Shown here: piece after piece, positions 18,891-31,688 of the stretch
How positions within the stretch are numbered: position 1 is the stretch's first letter
Layout: each line of letters begins with the position of its first letter
Assembly: GCA_905215065.1 (NCBI GenBank)
Contig: CAJMOF010000005.1
Span: 1 to 64,000, forward strand
DNA: 64,000 bases
Reading direction: 5' to 3'
Origin: an uncultured bacterium
GTDB lineage: Bacteria > Actinomycetota > Coriobacteriia > Coriobacteriales > Coriobacteriaceae
Made by a program: the position numbers and the translations under genes
The notes under the pieces: generated by a model
The model's database searches: none
What the model saw: only the letters and a program-made list of their open reading frames with translations
What the model was told of the DNA's origin: nothing

Positions 18891-20330
18891 ATGGCGAACA
18901 ACCATACCGCGGGCGCTGCCGCCCGCACCTTCGCGCCCAGCGAGCTTTGCCAGCGTATGCTGGCCAAAACCAGCAAGGGCACCTGCGGTCCCTGTATCCT
19001 GTATCTTGAGGATGGGACCATTTTTTATGGACGTGCATGCGGCGCCGAGGGCACCGCGACCGGCGAAGTCTGCTTCAACACCTCGCTCGAGGGCTACTTT
19101 GAGGTCATGACCGACCCGAGTTATGCCGGCCAAATTGTAACCATGACCTATCCGCAGATCGGCAATTACGGTATCGACGAGACCGATGTCCAGTCGGCCT
19201 TCCCCGGCGACGCCGTGCGCCCTGCGAGCGCTCCGGCTATGCGCGGCATGATCGTTCGCGATATGTGCGCCACGCCTTCTAACTGGCGCTCGGCCGTCAG
19301 TGTGCCGGAGTACCTGCGCGCTCACGGCATCGTCGCTATCGAGGGTATCGACACCCGCGCTCTGGTGCGCCATCTGCGCGACAATGGTTCCAAGATGGGC
19401 ATTATCTCGACCGAGATCTTCGACGTCGACGAGCTTGCCGAGCGCTTGTCCGCTGCGCCCACGCTGGTAGGCGAGAACCTGGTCAAGACCGTAAGTTGCC
19501 CCGCGCCTCACGAGTTTGTGGCCGCCGACCTGCCTGCCACGCATGACTTTGCGCTTGCGGCTGCCGCTCCTGCCCGTCACAAAGTGGTCGCCTACGACTG
19601 CGGTGTGAAGCGCGGTATTCTGGAGGGCCTGGTCCGTGCCGGCTGCGATCTCACCGTCGTGCCGTGGGATACGCCCGCCCAGCAGGTGCTCGACATGAAT
19701 CCCGATGGCGTCTTTTTGTCCAACGGCCCCGGCGACCCCGATGCCGTGGTGGAGACCTATGAGCAGGTACAGCAGCTGATCGGCAAGGTGCCGGTCTTTG
19801 GCATTTGCCTCGGTCACCAGATGATCAGCCTGGCCTGCGGCGCCCAAATGGAAAAGCTTAAATTCGGTCACCGTGGCGGTAACCAGCCGGTTATGAATCT
19901 GGTGAGCCGTCGCGTGGAGATCACCGCGCAAAACCACGGCTTTGGCCTGCTGTTCCCCAGTCTGGGCAAACTGATTCCGGAGCTTTCCGGCGGCGAAACC
20001 GAGCATGCGGCCGACGGTGACCTGCGCGCCTGGGTGCGTCGCGGCATCGCGCCGGTCGTGATGAACGAGCGCTTTGGTCGCATTCGCCTGACACATGTGA
20101 ACCTCAACGACGGCACCGCCGAGGGCATCCAGCTGCTCGACGCCCCGTGTTTCTCGGTCCAGTACCACCCCGAGGCTTCGCCTGGCCCCACCGATGCCCA
20201 CTATCTCTTTACCGCCTTTACGCGACTCATGGACGGCGAGGAGAACTACCTGGACATCGACACCGCGAAGGACCGCCTCGCCGGCTGGAATTTCGCCGAG
20301 TCCGAGAACGCTGCGACCGAGGAGAACTAA
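18891..20330 (+). CDS. carA: Carbamoyl-phosphate synthase small subunit, with insertion
   Basis: 479 residues, about 100 more than the E. coli enzyme. ATG 18891 follows AAGGAG. The N-terminal domain (LEDGTIFYGRACG, GEVCFNTSLEGYFEVMTDPS) and the glutaminase with nucleophile Cys in FGICLGHQM and His in VQYHPEASPGP are complete. About 45 extra residues (352-396) sit after ITAQNHGF and before RLTHVNLND. The subunit releases ammonia from glutamine and passes it to CarB. carB starts two bases after the stop, within one operon. Confidence 0.95.
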   Translation: MANNHTAGAAARTFAPSELCQRMLAKTSKGTCGPCILYLEDGTIFYGRACGAEGTATGEVCFNTSLEGYFEVMTDPSYAGQIVTMTYPQIGNYGIDETDVQSAFPGDAVRPASAPAMRGMIVRDMCATPSNWRSAVSVPEYLRAHGIVAIEGIDTRALVRHLRDNGSKMGIISTEIFDVDELAERLSAAPTLVGENLVKTVSCPAPHEFVAADLPATHDFALAAAAPARHKVVAYDCGVKRGILEGLVRAGCDLTVVPWDTPAQQVLDMNPDGVFLSNGPGDPDAVVETYEQVQQLIGKVPVFGICLGHQMISLACGAQMEKLKFGHRGGNQPVMNLVSRRVEITAQNHGFGLLFPSLGKLIPELSGGETEHAADGDLRAWVRRGIAPVVMNERFGRIRLTHVNLNDGTAEGIQLLDAPCFSVQYHPEASPGPTDAHYLFTAFTRLMDGEENYLDIDTAKDRLAGWNFAESENAATEEN

Positions 20331-20331
20331 C

Positions 20332-23646
<3,315 letters not shown>

Positions 23647-23658
23647 TGTGACCTGTCC

Positions 23659-23746
23659 GGCCGGGGCGGAGGGGGCCGAGTTCCCCCTTCGCTCCGGCTG
23701 CAAGCAGAGTCGCTCAGTGGGAAGCTCGGCCCCCTCCGCCCCGGCC
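23659..23746. repeat. GC-rich 22-bp inverted repeat after carB
   Basis: GGCCGGGGCGGAGGGGGCCGAG (shown as its outer GGCCGGGGCGG and inner AGGGGGCCGAG) at 23659-23680 is the exact complement of 23725-23746, with a 44-base loop. No T-run follows. Confidence 0.75.
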
Positions 23747-23816
23747 TTCGGTGACTTGGGTGCACCGTGTGCTGCCGAAGGGGCTTTGTGCGATGACTAA
23801 GGCTAAATAGAAAATG

Positions 23817-23861
23817 AGAGTGGGCCCTGCCGTTCGTTCGAGCGGCAGGGCCCACTCTTTG
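23817..23861 (+). terminator. Terminator downstream of carB
   Basis: AGAGTGGGCCCTGCCG pairs perfectly with CGGCAGGGCCCACTCT and ends in TTTG. It is 170 bases after the carB stop and may be bidirectional. Confidence 0.75.
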
Positions 23862-23897
23862 TATGGAGGCCTTTTTGCTGTTAGTCGAGGACGCCTC

Positions 23898-24100
23898 TGG
23901 ACAGTTAGTTCAAATTCGTATTTATTAGAGAGTAGGAGAAGATCGATTTGGACTCATTCGGCCTACTTTTGGCAATCTGAATCGATCAAGATGCTCAGCC
24001 AAGCCGGGAACGGCCCAATACTGGGTCCGCGTCGGCTTCCAAGCGGCAATTTCGTGCCCAAGGCCACGGCCAAATTATACGTATCTGAACTAACCGCCCA
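23898..24100. repeat. 203-bp TIR-bounded element, copy 1
   Basis: Starts TGGACAGTTAGTTCAAAT and ends in the near complement (TATACGTATCTGAACTAACC, then GCCCA). The interior has its own hairpins (GATCGATT/AATCGATC and AAGCCG/CGGCTT) and no gene. Related copies with the same ends but different interiors are at 48451-48654 and 49979-50181. It resembles a MITE. The flanks show no clear target duplication. Confidence 0.7.
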
Positions 24101-24274
24101 TCACTCTCCGTCAACCTTTTTATCCAAACCAAATCAGTCAACGTACGTCATGGCAATATCCGGTAGGTCGCAGGGTGGCGGCTGAGCCTTTCTCTCGGGA
24201 AACTTCGCGAAGCCCAGCTCCCGAGGGAGAGGTACGGTCTGTGTAATACCAGATAAACAGTACATTTTTGCTTA

Positions 24275-24301
24275 ATTGGTATTTGACTGAAGAACCAATT
24301 G
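24275..24301 (+). promoter_or_regulatory. Palindromic operator candidate upstream of the GH31 gene
   Basis: AATTGGT (24275-24281) and ACCAATT (24295-24301) form a perfect 7-bp inverted repeat bracketing TTGACT (24284-24289), a plausible -35 box. ATTGGTAT recurs across the right arm. This looks like a repressor site for the glycosidase, but no regulator gene is adjacent. Nothing else is recognisable in the 250 bases to the start codon. Confidence 0.4.
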
Positions 24302-24557
24302 GTATGGCTTATTTAGCCCACCCTGCCATTGACGCTCATTTTAATACCACTGGGAGAATTCCGAACTTGGTTGCGCAACTGCTCCCGTATGCTGATTCGA
24401 CCTAATAGGTGGATATCTGGTTACTACCAGTTGACCCCTTGGTAACGGGTGGGCCCACTGCACGGAATGTACCGAACACCCCCCCGTTTGATGCGTTCGC
24501 CCATGCTGCAGGGCGTGCGTCCGCGACGCTTCCGCATGTCGGAGGAAAGGAGTCCAG

Positions 24558-27500
24558 GTGTGTAGGAATTCCATTTTTACGAAACGGTGGGTGAAGGGAA
24601 GCGCGGTCCTCGTTGCCACTGCAGCGACGCTCGTGTTTGCCAATCCCCAGCAGGCGATTGCCACGCCACTCAAGGGCGTCGACTCGGCGACCGTGTCCCA
24701 GTCTGCCTCGAATGTCGTCGACATCGATTTCGCTGACGGCATCAAGGGCCGTATTACGTTCCTCGAGGACGGTATTTTCCGTTATAACGTCGACCCCAAG
24801 GGTGAGTTTTCCGAGTACGCCACGCCGCGCAGTAAGTCCCACACGGCTAAGATCCAGGCTCAGCCCGATACCTCGGACACCTACAGCAAGCCGAGTGCGA
24901 CGGTTGCCGACAAGGGCGACACTATCGAGATCACCGGCGGAAAGGCGACCGTGATCCTGGACAAGGCGACTGGCAAGATGAGTATCAAGTCAGGCGACCG
25001 TGTCGTGGTTTCCGAGTCCGCGTCCCTCGACCTTGATAAGAAGGGTACCGTCCAGACGCTCGCCAAGGAGAAGTCCGAGAACTTCTTTGGCGGCGGCACC
25101 CAGAACGGACGCTTCCTGCACACCAACCAGACCATCGCCATCTCCAACACGAACAACTGGACCGATGGCGGCGTTGCCTCGCCCAACCCGTTTTATTGGA
25201 CGAGTGACGGCTACGGCGTGCTCCGAAACACGTTTGCAGAGGGTTCCTACGACTTCGGTTCCACGGACTCATCGACGGTCACGACTTTGCACAGCGAGAA
25301 TGAGTTTGATGCCTACTACTTCGTGGCGACCAACGAGGGAGCTTCGAACGTGGCAACTGAGATGCTGCAGGACTACTACAAGGTGACCGGTAACCCGGTA
25401 CTGCTGCCCGAGTACGGGTTCTACCTTGGTCATCTTAATGCCTATAACCGTGATGGCTGGTCAACGACCTCGGGTCAAAAGAAGTGGGAGACCAAGGGCA
25501 GCAAGTCCTCGAGCGAGAAGGGCGACGTTAAGTACGAGTCTGGCATGTCGACGGGCTACAAGCTCGACGGCACACTTGCGGCCGAGACGCTCAACGGTGA
25601 GGGCCCTACGGTTGATACCGAGAACATGAAAGCGACCGATTTCGACCGCCAGTTCTCTGCTCGGCAGGTTATCGATGACTACGAGGACAGCGACATGCCG
25701 CTCGGCTGGTTCCTGCCGAACGACGGCTACGGCGCCGGCTATGGCCAGAACGGTTACTACAAGACCGGCGGCGTCAACTCCGACGGAGCGAGCTCGGCCG
25801 ACCGTCTTAACGCTGTGCGTGCCAACGTCGACAACCTTAAGAAGTTCACCGAGTATGCCAACTCAAAGGGTGTGAGCACGGGCTTGTGGACCCAGTCCAA
25901 CCTTGAGCCCGACAGCAACCCTGAGACCCCGTGGCATCTGCTTCGCGACTTCGACGCCGAGGTCAAGACGGGAGGCATCACTACCCTTAAGACCGACGTT
26001 GCCTGGGTTGGATCTGGCTACTCCTTTGGTCTTAATGGCATCAAGACAGCTTATGACACGGTGACGACCGGCGCTAACAAGCGCCCCAACATCATCACGC
26101 TCGATGGTTGGGCCGGCACGCAGCGCTTTGGTGGCATTTGGACCGGCGACCAGTATGGCGGTAACTGGGAGTACATTCGCTTCCATATCCCCACGTATAT
26201 CGGTCAGAGTCTTTCGGGCAACCCCAACATCGGCTCCGACATGGATGGCATTTTTGGCGGCGACCCCATCATCTCTGCGCGTGACTACCAGTGGAAGACG
26301 TTCACGCCCTCTATGCTCGACATGGACGGTTGGGGCACCTACCGTAAATCGCCCATGACGCACGGCGATCCCTACACAGGCATCTCGCGCTTCTACCTCA
26401 AGCTCAAGGCGCAGCTCATGCCCTATATCTACACGAGCGCGGCCTCGGCGGCCAACATCGACACGGGTAACGGCGATGCCGGCCTGCCCATGATCCGCGC
26501 CATGCTGCTTTCCGATAACTCCGAGTACGCCGCAAGCACCTCGACGCAGTACCAGTATATGTTCGGTGAGAACTTCCTAGTGGCACCGGTGTATCAGGAT
26601 ACCCAGGCAGACGAGAACGGCAACGACATTCGCAATGGGATTTACCTCCCCAACTACGGCACCGACGAGAATCCCACCATCTGGATCGATTACTTCTCGG
26701 GTAAGCAGTATCGCGGCGGCCAGGTTCTCAACAACTACGAGGCTCCGCTTTGGAAGCTGCCGCTGTTTGTGAAGGCCAACGCTATCGTGCCGATGTACGC
26801 CGAGAACAACAACCCCGAGGCCGTGAGCGACACCAACACCAAGGGTACCGACCGCAGCCAGCGTATCGTCGAGTTCTTCGCCACCGAGGGCGACGGCACC
26901 TTTACGCAGTACGAGGACGACGGCTCCTCCATCGAGAACAACACGACTGAGGACGATTCCTACGGTACGATCGACAATATCTCCTACGGTGAGCATGTGA
27001 GCACCGTCTACAGATCCAAGGCCGCAGGCGGCACCGCGACCTTTACCGCCGAAGCCTCGCAGGGTGGCTACAACGGCTACGACTCCAATCGCACCACGAC
27101 CTTCGTGGCCAACGTGTCCGCCAAGCCCATGAGCGTCGTCGCCAAGAACGGCGGATCCGCGCTCAACGTGGTTGAGGTCGACTCGCAGGAGACCTTTGAC
27201 ACCGCGACCCCCGAGGCCGGCCAGGCGGTCTACTTCTACAGCGAGACCCCTAACCTCAACCACTACGGCAGCGATGTGGACGGCACCGAGGCCGAGCGGG
27301 GCGAGAGCTTTAACAACACCAAGATCACCACGAACCCCAAGGTCTACGTCAAGTTCGCGAAGACCGATGTTGCTGCGGCGGCGCAGACGCTCGAGCTGGG
27401 CGGTTTCGTGAACGCCGACGCCACGCTCACAGCCGATCGCCTCAACGAGAGCCTCTCCGCACCCACGAACCTTGCTGCCCCCGAGGACGTCACGACCCCA

Positions 27501-30500
27501 ACGAGCATCAAGCTCACCTGGGGAAAGGTCGATGGTGCTACCTCCTACGACCTTAAGGTCGACGGCACCGTGTTCGCCGTGGGTGATGCGGCCGAGTTCA
27601 CGCACACCGACCTCGCCTACAATAGCAAGCACACCTACCAGATTCGTTCGCGCAACGCCGAGGGCTACTCCGCCTGGAGCGATGTGCTCGAGGCGAACTC
27701 CGCACTCGATCCGTGGCGGAACGTCCCCGACGCCGAGCAAATCACCTGGGAGGGCTCACTTTACGGCAGCCATAAGGCCGAGCTCGCCTTCGACCATGAG
27801 TTCCAGTCGGGCGACGGCGGTTTCCACTCCGGTGGCAACGATCTGGGCAAGGCGCTTACCGTTGACTATGGACGCGCTTACAAGCTCGATAAGCTCGAGT
27901 ACTATCCGCGCGATGACGCCGGCAACGGCACTGTGACCAAGATGCGTGTTGAGACGAGTCTCGATGGCGTCCACTGGACGAGCCAGGAGGTCGATTGGGC
28001 ACGTTCCGCTGATTGTAAGACGGTAGCGTTTGACGGCACCGTGGCCGCCCGTTACGTGCGCATGACACCGCTCGCCTCGGTCGGTAATTTCTTCTCCGCG
28101 TCCGAGATTGCCATCTACAAGACCGACGGCACGGATGGCTTCGCCGTGGGCTCCAACCTCAACAAGGCCACGATCTCCGACGGAGACTACTCCAACATGA
28201 AGAACTATCTGGGCCTCGAGAATCGCGAGCCCGATACCCCGACGTTCGGTTCGCAGATCCGCGACCACTTCGCCGACCTCAACGATAACGGCGTTTACGA
28301 CGTCTACGATTACTCGTTCACCATGGCGGGTCTTGACGGCGGCACTAAACAAAAGGGAAAGGTCGCAGGTTCGCTCGCGGTGATTCCGAGCAAGACCGAG
28401 GTCGAGGCCGGTGATGAGATCACCGTTGATGTCTATGCGGCCGACGCCAAGAACGTCAACGCCCTGGGCGCTCTCGTCAACTTCAAGAGCGACCAGTTCG
28501 AGTTTGTGTCCGAGAGCATCGCGCAGGACGGCTCGACTGCCGGCATGGAGAACCTGTCTCGCGAGAAGGTCCAGTTCGCGGACAGAACGCAGACTATCAA
28601 TCTCGCCTTTGCCAACCGCGGCGATGGCAAGCTCTACAACGGTACCGGCGCGGTGGCGAGTTTCAAGCTCAAGGCCAAGACCGCCGGCAAGGTCGAACTG
28701 CCCTCGACATCTTGGCTCATCGGTCCGGCATGCGACGCACTTGAGTTTGCGAGCGACGGCACGGTGACGATGCCGGATGTTCCTCAGCCAACGGTCGCCG
28801 AGTACGGTCAGGACGCCTTCAACATCACGATGACCAACGATGAGCTCACGACCGACGACGGGACCAACGTCGAGAAACTTATCCAGCAGAAGAGCTATAA
28901 CGCGCTGTTCGATAATAACGAGGGCGACAACGGCTTTGAGTTCCTATGGAACTGGAGCGGCAACTGGGACAGCGAGGGTAAGCTTCCGAGTTACGTGAAG
29001 CTTCCCACCACGATGACATTCGCATTTAAGACGCCGTCGAAACTCGATAGTGTCGAGGTCGTTAACCGCAACGGTGGCAACGGAACCGTGCAGAAGATCA
29101 AGGCTGTCGTGACGTTCGAGGATGGCTCGACCCAAGAGTTCGCGGGCGGGGAGTACGATTCCTTCCTGGCTCGCTACGCCTTTGACCTCTCTGCCGAGAA
29201 CAAGGGCAAGAAGGCGACCAAGGTCGAGGTCACGCCGCTTGAGGCATCGGGTGACCAGATGCTCACACTGCGTGAGGTCAACTTCAACTACACGCAGGGT
29301 GTCGAGGCCATCGAGGGTGTCGAGCTAGGCAAGAACCAGACCGAGTTCTTTGAAGGCGACATTACGCCCGTCGACGCCAAGGCTACGCCTGAGAGCGCTG
29401 GCTACCCCTATGTGACGGTCGAGAGCTCCGACCCCTCTGTGGTAAGCGTCTCCGCTGTTCAGGCTGGCGATAGCGTGAGCTACTACCTGCGTGCCAACAA
29501 GGCCGGCAAGGCAAAGATCACGGTGGCGTCGGTACTCGACCCCTCCAAGACCGCATCCTATGAGGTCGAGGTCAAGGCTGGTGTCGATACCTCTGCGCTC
29601 GTAGCAGCGCTTTCCAAGGCCGCGGGCTACAGCGAGTCCGTCTACACCAAGGATTCCTATGCAGCTCTCACCACTGCGGTCGAGGCGGCTCAGAAGCTCC
29701 TCGACAGCGGCCAGGGCAGCTATAGCAAGAAGGATGTCGCAGACGCCACAGCCAAGATCGAGAAGGCAATCGACGGCCTCAAGATGCGCCCTGTTGATGA
29801 GAAGATTCTCATCAACACGCCCGAGAACCGCAAGAACGTCAAGGTGGCCGGCTTCTCGAGTGAGGCCGACTACGAGGGCAGCAACGCCGTCAACGCTCTC
29901 GACGGCGACGAGCGGACGCTTTGGCACAGCGACTGGGCCCATGGGACCGGTATGCCCCAGTATCTGAGTGTCGACCTGGGCCGCGACTACGATCTCACCG
30001 ACGTTACATTCCTGCCGCGCCAGGACGGCGGCACTAACGGCGATATCTTCGAGGCCGAGATACTGGTCTCCGACACTGCCGACGGTTATGAGATGGGCAC
30101 CGCCGCGTCGATGGGTACGTTCGCCTTCGACAACGACGGCCGCGTGCTCACCGACCGTGGCGACTGGAAGCAGATGAGCTTTGGCGCCGCGCGCGGTCGC
30201 TACGTGACCGTCAAGGTGATTCACGCCGGCGGTGGCGACGTTGATGCCTACTGCAGCATGGCGGAGCTCAAGTTCTACGGTACGGCCGTCCCCGATCCGG
30301 TGGCGAAGGATGATCTCGCTACCGCGATCGAAAAGGTTGATGCCGAGGTTGCTGCCGGCGACCTCAAGGCCGGTGACTACACCGAGGCCTCCTGGACGGC
30401 GCTCGAGAACGCCCTGGCGAGCGCCCGCGCCATCTTGAGCGATGAGGACGCCACGCAGGACGAGGTCGACCAGGCGCTCAGGGCGCTCGAGAGCGCCCGC

Positions 30501-30971
30501 GGCGCGCTCGAGAAGACCCCGGTGGTCCCGGTCGAGAATCCGACTAAGAAGCAGCTCAAGGCCCTGGTCAAGCAGGCGAAGGAGACTGACACCAGGGGCA
30601 AGACGGACGAGTCTGTCAAGGCCCTGACGGATGCCATTACCTACGCCGAGGACATCTTGGGTGATGAGAATGCTTCCGACACCCAGCTCCAGGCGGCCTA
30701 TGACCAGCTCAAGCTGGCCATTGAGAGCCTCAGGGATGCCGACTCCGGCAACCAGGGCGGCTCGGGCAACCAGGGTTCCGGCAATGGCTCGAACGGCGGC
30801 AACCAGGCGGGCAAGCCCGCAGGCGACAAGGCCCAGGGCAGCAAGAAGAACGGTTCGGCGATCCCCAATACCGGCGACCAGACGGCGGCGACCGTCGTGA
30901 CCGTCGGTGGTCTCGGCGCCATCATCGCCGCGATCGGCGCTTTCTTCCATCGTCGCAGCAAGGCCAAGTAG
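24558..30971 (+). CDS. Cell-wall-anchored multidomain GH31 glycoside hydrolase
   Basis: 2137 residues from GTG 24558 with AAAGGAG five bases upstream. Residues 1-35 are a signal peptide. The GH31 domain covers about 50-950; the likely nucleophile is Asp480 in LKTDVAWVG and the acid/base Asp531 in IWTGDQYG. Then come a fibronectin III domain (965-1050), an F5/8C-CBM32 module (1053-1195), a dockerin-like segment with DLNDNGVYDVYDYS (1196-1270), a cohesin-like domain (1271-1415), a second discoidin-like module (1416-1580), a Big2-like domain, a FIVAR repeat (1680-1750), another CBM32 (1757-1910), two FIVAR repeats, a Gly/Asn linker and the sorting signal IPNTGD at 2102 with a hydrophobic helix and RRSKAK tail. 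GH31 covers several alpha-glycosidase activities. The motif set IWTGD and SDMDGIFGG suggests a host-glycan enzyme such as an alpha-N-acetylgalactosaminidase, which is inference. A class B sortase lies 0.7 kb downstream. Confidence 0.9.
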   Translation: MCRNSIFTKRWVKGSAVLVATAATLVFANPQQAIATPLKGVDSATVSQSASNVVDIDFADGIKGRITFLEDGIFRYNVDPKGEFSEYATPRSKSHTAKIQAQPDTSDTYSKPSATVADKGDTIEITGGKATVILDKATGKMSIKSGDRVVVSESASLDLDKKGTVQTLAKEKSENFFGGGTQNGRFLHTNQTIAISNTNNWTDGGVASPNPFYWTSDGYGVLRNTFAEGSYDFGSTDSSTVTTLHSENEFDAYYFVATNEGASNVATEMLQDYYKVTGNPVLLPEYGFYLGHLNAYNRDGWSTTSGQKKWETKGSKSSSEKGDVKYESGMSTGYKLDGTLAAETLNGEGPTVDTENMKATDFDRQFSARQVIDDYEDSDMPLGWFLPNDGYGAGYGQNGYYKTGGVNSDGASSADRLNAVRANVDNLKKFTEYANSKGVSTGLWTQSNLEPDSNPETPWHLLRDFDAEVKTGGITTLKTDVAWVGSGYSFGLNGIKTAYDTVTTGANKRPNIITLDGWAGTQRFGGIWTGDQYGGNWEYIRFHIPTYIGQSLSGNPNIGSDMDGIFGGDPIISARDYQWKTFTPSMLDMDGWGTYRKSPMTHGDPYTGISRFYLKLKAQLMPYIYTSAASAANIDTGNGDAGLPMIRAMLLSDNSEYAASTSTQYQYMFGENFLVAPVYQDTQADENGNDIRNGIYLPNYGTDENPTIWIDYFSGKQYRGGQVLNNYEAPLWKLPLFVKANAIVPMYAENNNPEAVSDTNTKGTDRSQRIVEFFATEGDGTFTQYEDDGSSIENNTTEDDSYGTIDNISYGEHVSTVYRSKAAGGTATFTAEASQGGYNGYDSNRTTTFVANVSAKPMSVVAKNGGSALNVVEVDSQETFDTATPEAGQAVYFYSETPNLNHYGSDVDGTEAERGESFNNTKITTNPKVYVKFAKTDVAAAAQTLELGGFVNADATLTADRLNESLSAPTNLAAPEDVTTPTSIKLTWGKVDGATSYDLKVDGTVFAVGDAAEFTHTDLAYNSKHTYQIRSRNAEGYSAWSDVLEANSALDPWRNVPDAEQITWEGSLYGSHKAELAFDHEFQSGDGGFHSGGNDLGKALTVDYGRAYKLDKLEYYPRDDAGNGTVTKMRVETSLDGVHWTSQEVDWARSADCKTVAFDGTVAARYVRMTPLASVGNFFSASEIAIYKTDGTDGFAVGSNLNKATISDGDYSNMKNYLGLENREPDTPTFGSQIRDHFADLNDNGVYDVYDYSFTMAGLDGGTKQKGKVAGSLAVIPSKTEVEAGDEITVDVYAADAKNVNALGALVNFKSDQFEFVSESIAQDGSTAGMENLSREKVQFADRTQTINLAFANRGDGKLYNGTGAVASFKLKAKTAGKVELPSTSWLIGPACDALEFASDGTVTMPDVPQPTVAEYGQDAFNITMTNDELTTDDGTNVEKLIQQKSYNALFDNNEGDNGFEFLWNWSGNWDSEGKLPSYVKLPTTMTFAFKTPSKLDSVEVVNRNGGNGTVQKIKAVVTFEDGSTQEFAGGEYDSFLARYAFDLSAENKGKKATKVEVTPLEASGDQMLTLREVNFNYTQGVEAIEGVELGKNQTEFFEGDITPVDAKATPESAGYPYVTVESSDPSVVSVSAVQAGDSVSYYLRANKAGKAKITVASVLDPSKTASYEVEVKAGVDTSALVAALSKAAGYSESVYTKDSYAALTTAVEAAQKLLDSGQGSYSKKDVADATAKIEKAIDGLKMRPVDEKILINTPENRKNVKVAGFSSEADYEGSNAVNALDGDERTLWHSDWAHGTGMPQYLSVDLGRDYDLTDVTFLPRQDGGTNGDIFEAEILVSDTADGYEMGTAASMGTFAFDNDGRVLTDRGDWKQMSFGAARGRYVTVKVIHAGGGDVDAYCSMAELKFYGTAVPDPVAKDDLATAIEKVDAEVAAGDLKAGDYTEASWTALENALASARAILSDEDATQDEVDQALRALESARGALEKTPVVPVENPTKKQLKALVKQAKETDTRGKTDESVKALTDAITYAEDILGDENASDTQLQAAYDQLKLAIESLRDADSGNQGGSGNQGSGNGSNGGNQAGKPAGDKAQGSKKNGSAIPNTGDQTAATVVTVGGLGAIIAAIGAFFHRRSKAK

Positions 30972-30990
30972 CCCCAGCAACAGCTAAGCA

Positions 30991-31034
30991 AGCGTGCCCG
31001 CCGTCCCACCCAAGGACGGTGGGCATGCTTTTTG
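30991..31034 (+). terminator. Terminator after the GH31 gene
   Basis: AAGCGTGCCCGCCGTCC pairs with GGACGGTGGGCATGCTT (two mismatches) and ends in TTTTTG. Confidence 0.8.
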
Positions 31035-31188
31035 AATGTAGGCGGAAAGCTCCGACCCTTCGGCCTTAATCTCGCAAAGCATTCCGTCTCTCACCGAACA
31101 CATCGGCATCGGTGGCTATACTTGAATTATTTGCAGTTAAGGGTCGCGGATTCGCTGCGTCACCGCTCTCAACAGGAGGTCTATGTTT

Positions 31189-31653
31189 ATGGCAGATCAG
31201 AAGCCGGTTGTCGGGATCATCATGGGTTCCAAGTCCGATCTGGGCGTTATGGAAGGCTGCACCGCCGAGCTCGAGGCACTGGGTGTGCCCTATGAGCTCG
31301 TCATTGCGAGCGCGCACCGCACGCCGGCGAAGGTCCACGACTGGGCTTCGACTGCCGCCGATCGCGGTATCAAAGTGATTATCGCCGCCGCCGGCAAGGC
31401 CGCTCACTTGGGTGGTGTCGTGGCTGCCTTTACGCCGCTGCCGGTTATCGGCGTGCCTATGAAGACGAGTGACCTGGGCGGTATGGATTCGCTGCTGTCG
31501 ATGGTGCAGATGCCTTCGGGCGTGCCCGTGGCCTGCGTTGCCATCAACGGTGCCAAGAACGCCGCCATCTATGCCACACAGATTCTGGGTGCTTGCGACC
31601 CCGAGTACCGCAAGGTTATCGAGAAGATGAAGCAGGAGATGGCTGACGCCTAA
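31189..31653 (+). CDS. purE: N5-carboxyaminoimidazole ribonucleotide mutase
   Basis: 154 residues from ATG 31189 (AGGAGG nine bases upstream; the ATG at 31183 is too close to it). Signature VGIIMGSKSDLGVM, SAHRTPAKV and AAGKAAHLGGVVAAFTPLPV identify class I PurE. It moves the carboxyl group from N5-CAIR to CAIR. No purK is adjacent, unlike in many bacteria; the other pur genes are 3 kb downstream. The sortase gene starts 35 bases after the stop. Confidence 0.96.
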   Translation: MADQKPVVGIIMGSKSDLGVMEGCTAELEALGVPYELVIASAHRTPAKVHDWASTAADRGIKVIIAAAGKAAHLGGVVAAFTPLPVIGVPMKTSDLGGMDSLLSMVQMPSGVPVACVAINGAKNAAIYATQILGACDPEYRKVIEKMKQEMADA

Positions 31654-31688
31654 GCGTTCCGCCGTTTCACCGCAGTATAAGGAGAGCC

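Noticed and set aside
29325..30980. 551-residue minus-strand open frame under the GH31 gene
   Set aside because: It overlaps the FIVAR/CBM region entirely antisense and lacks motifs.
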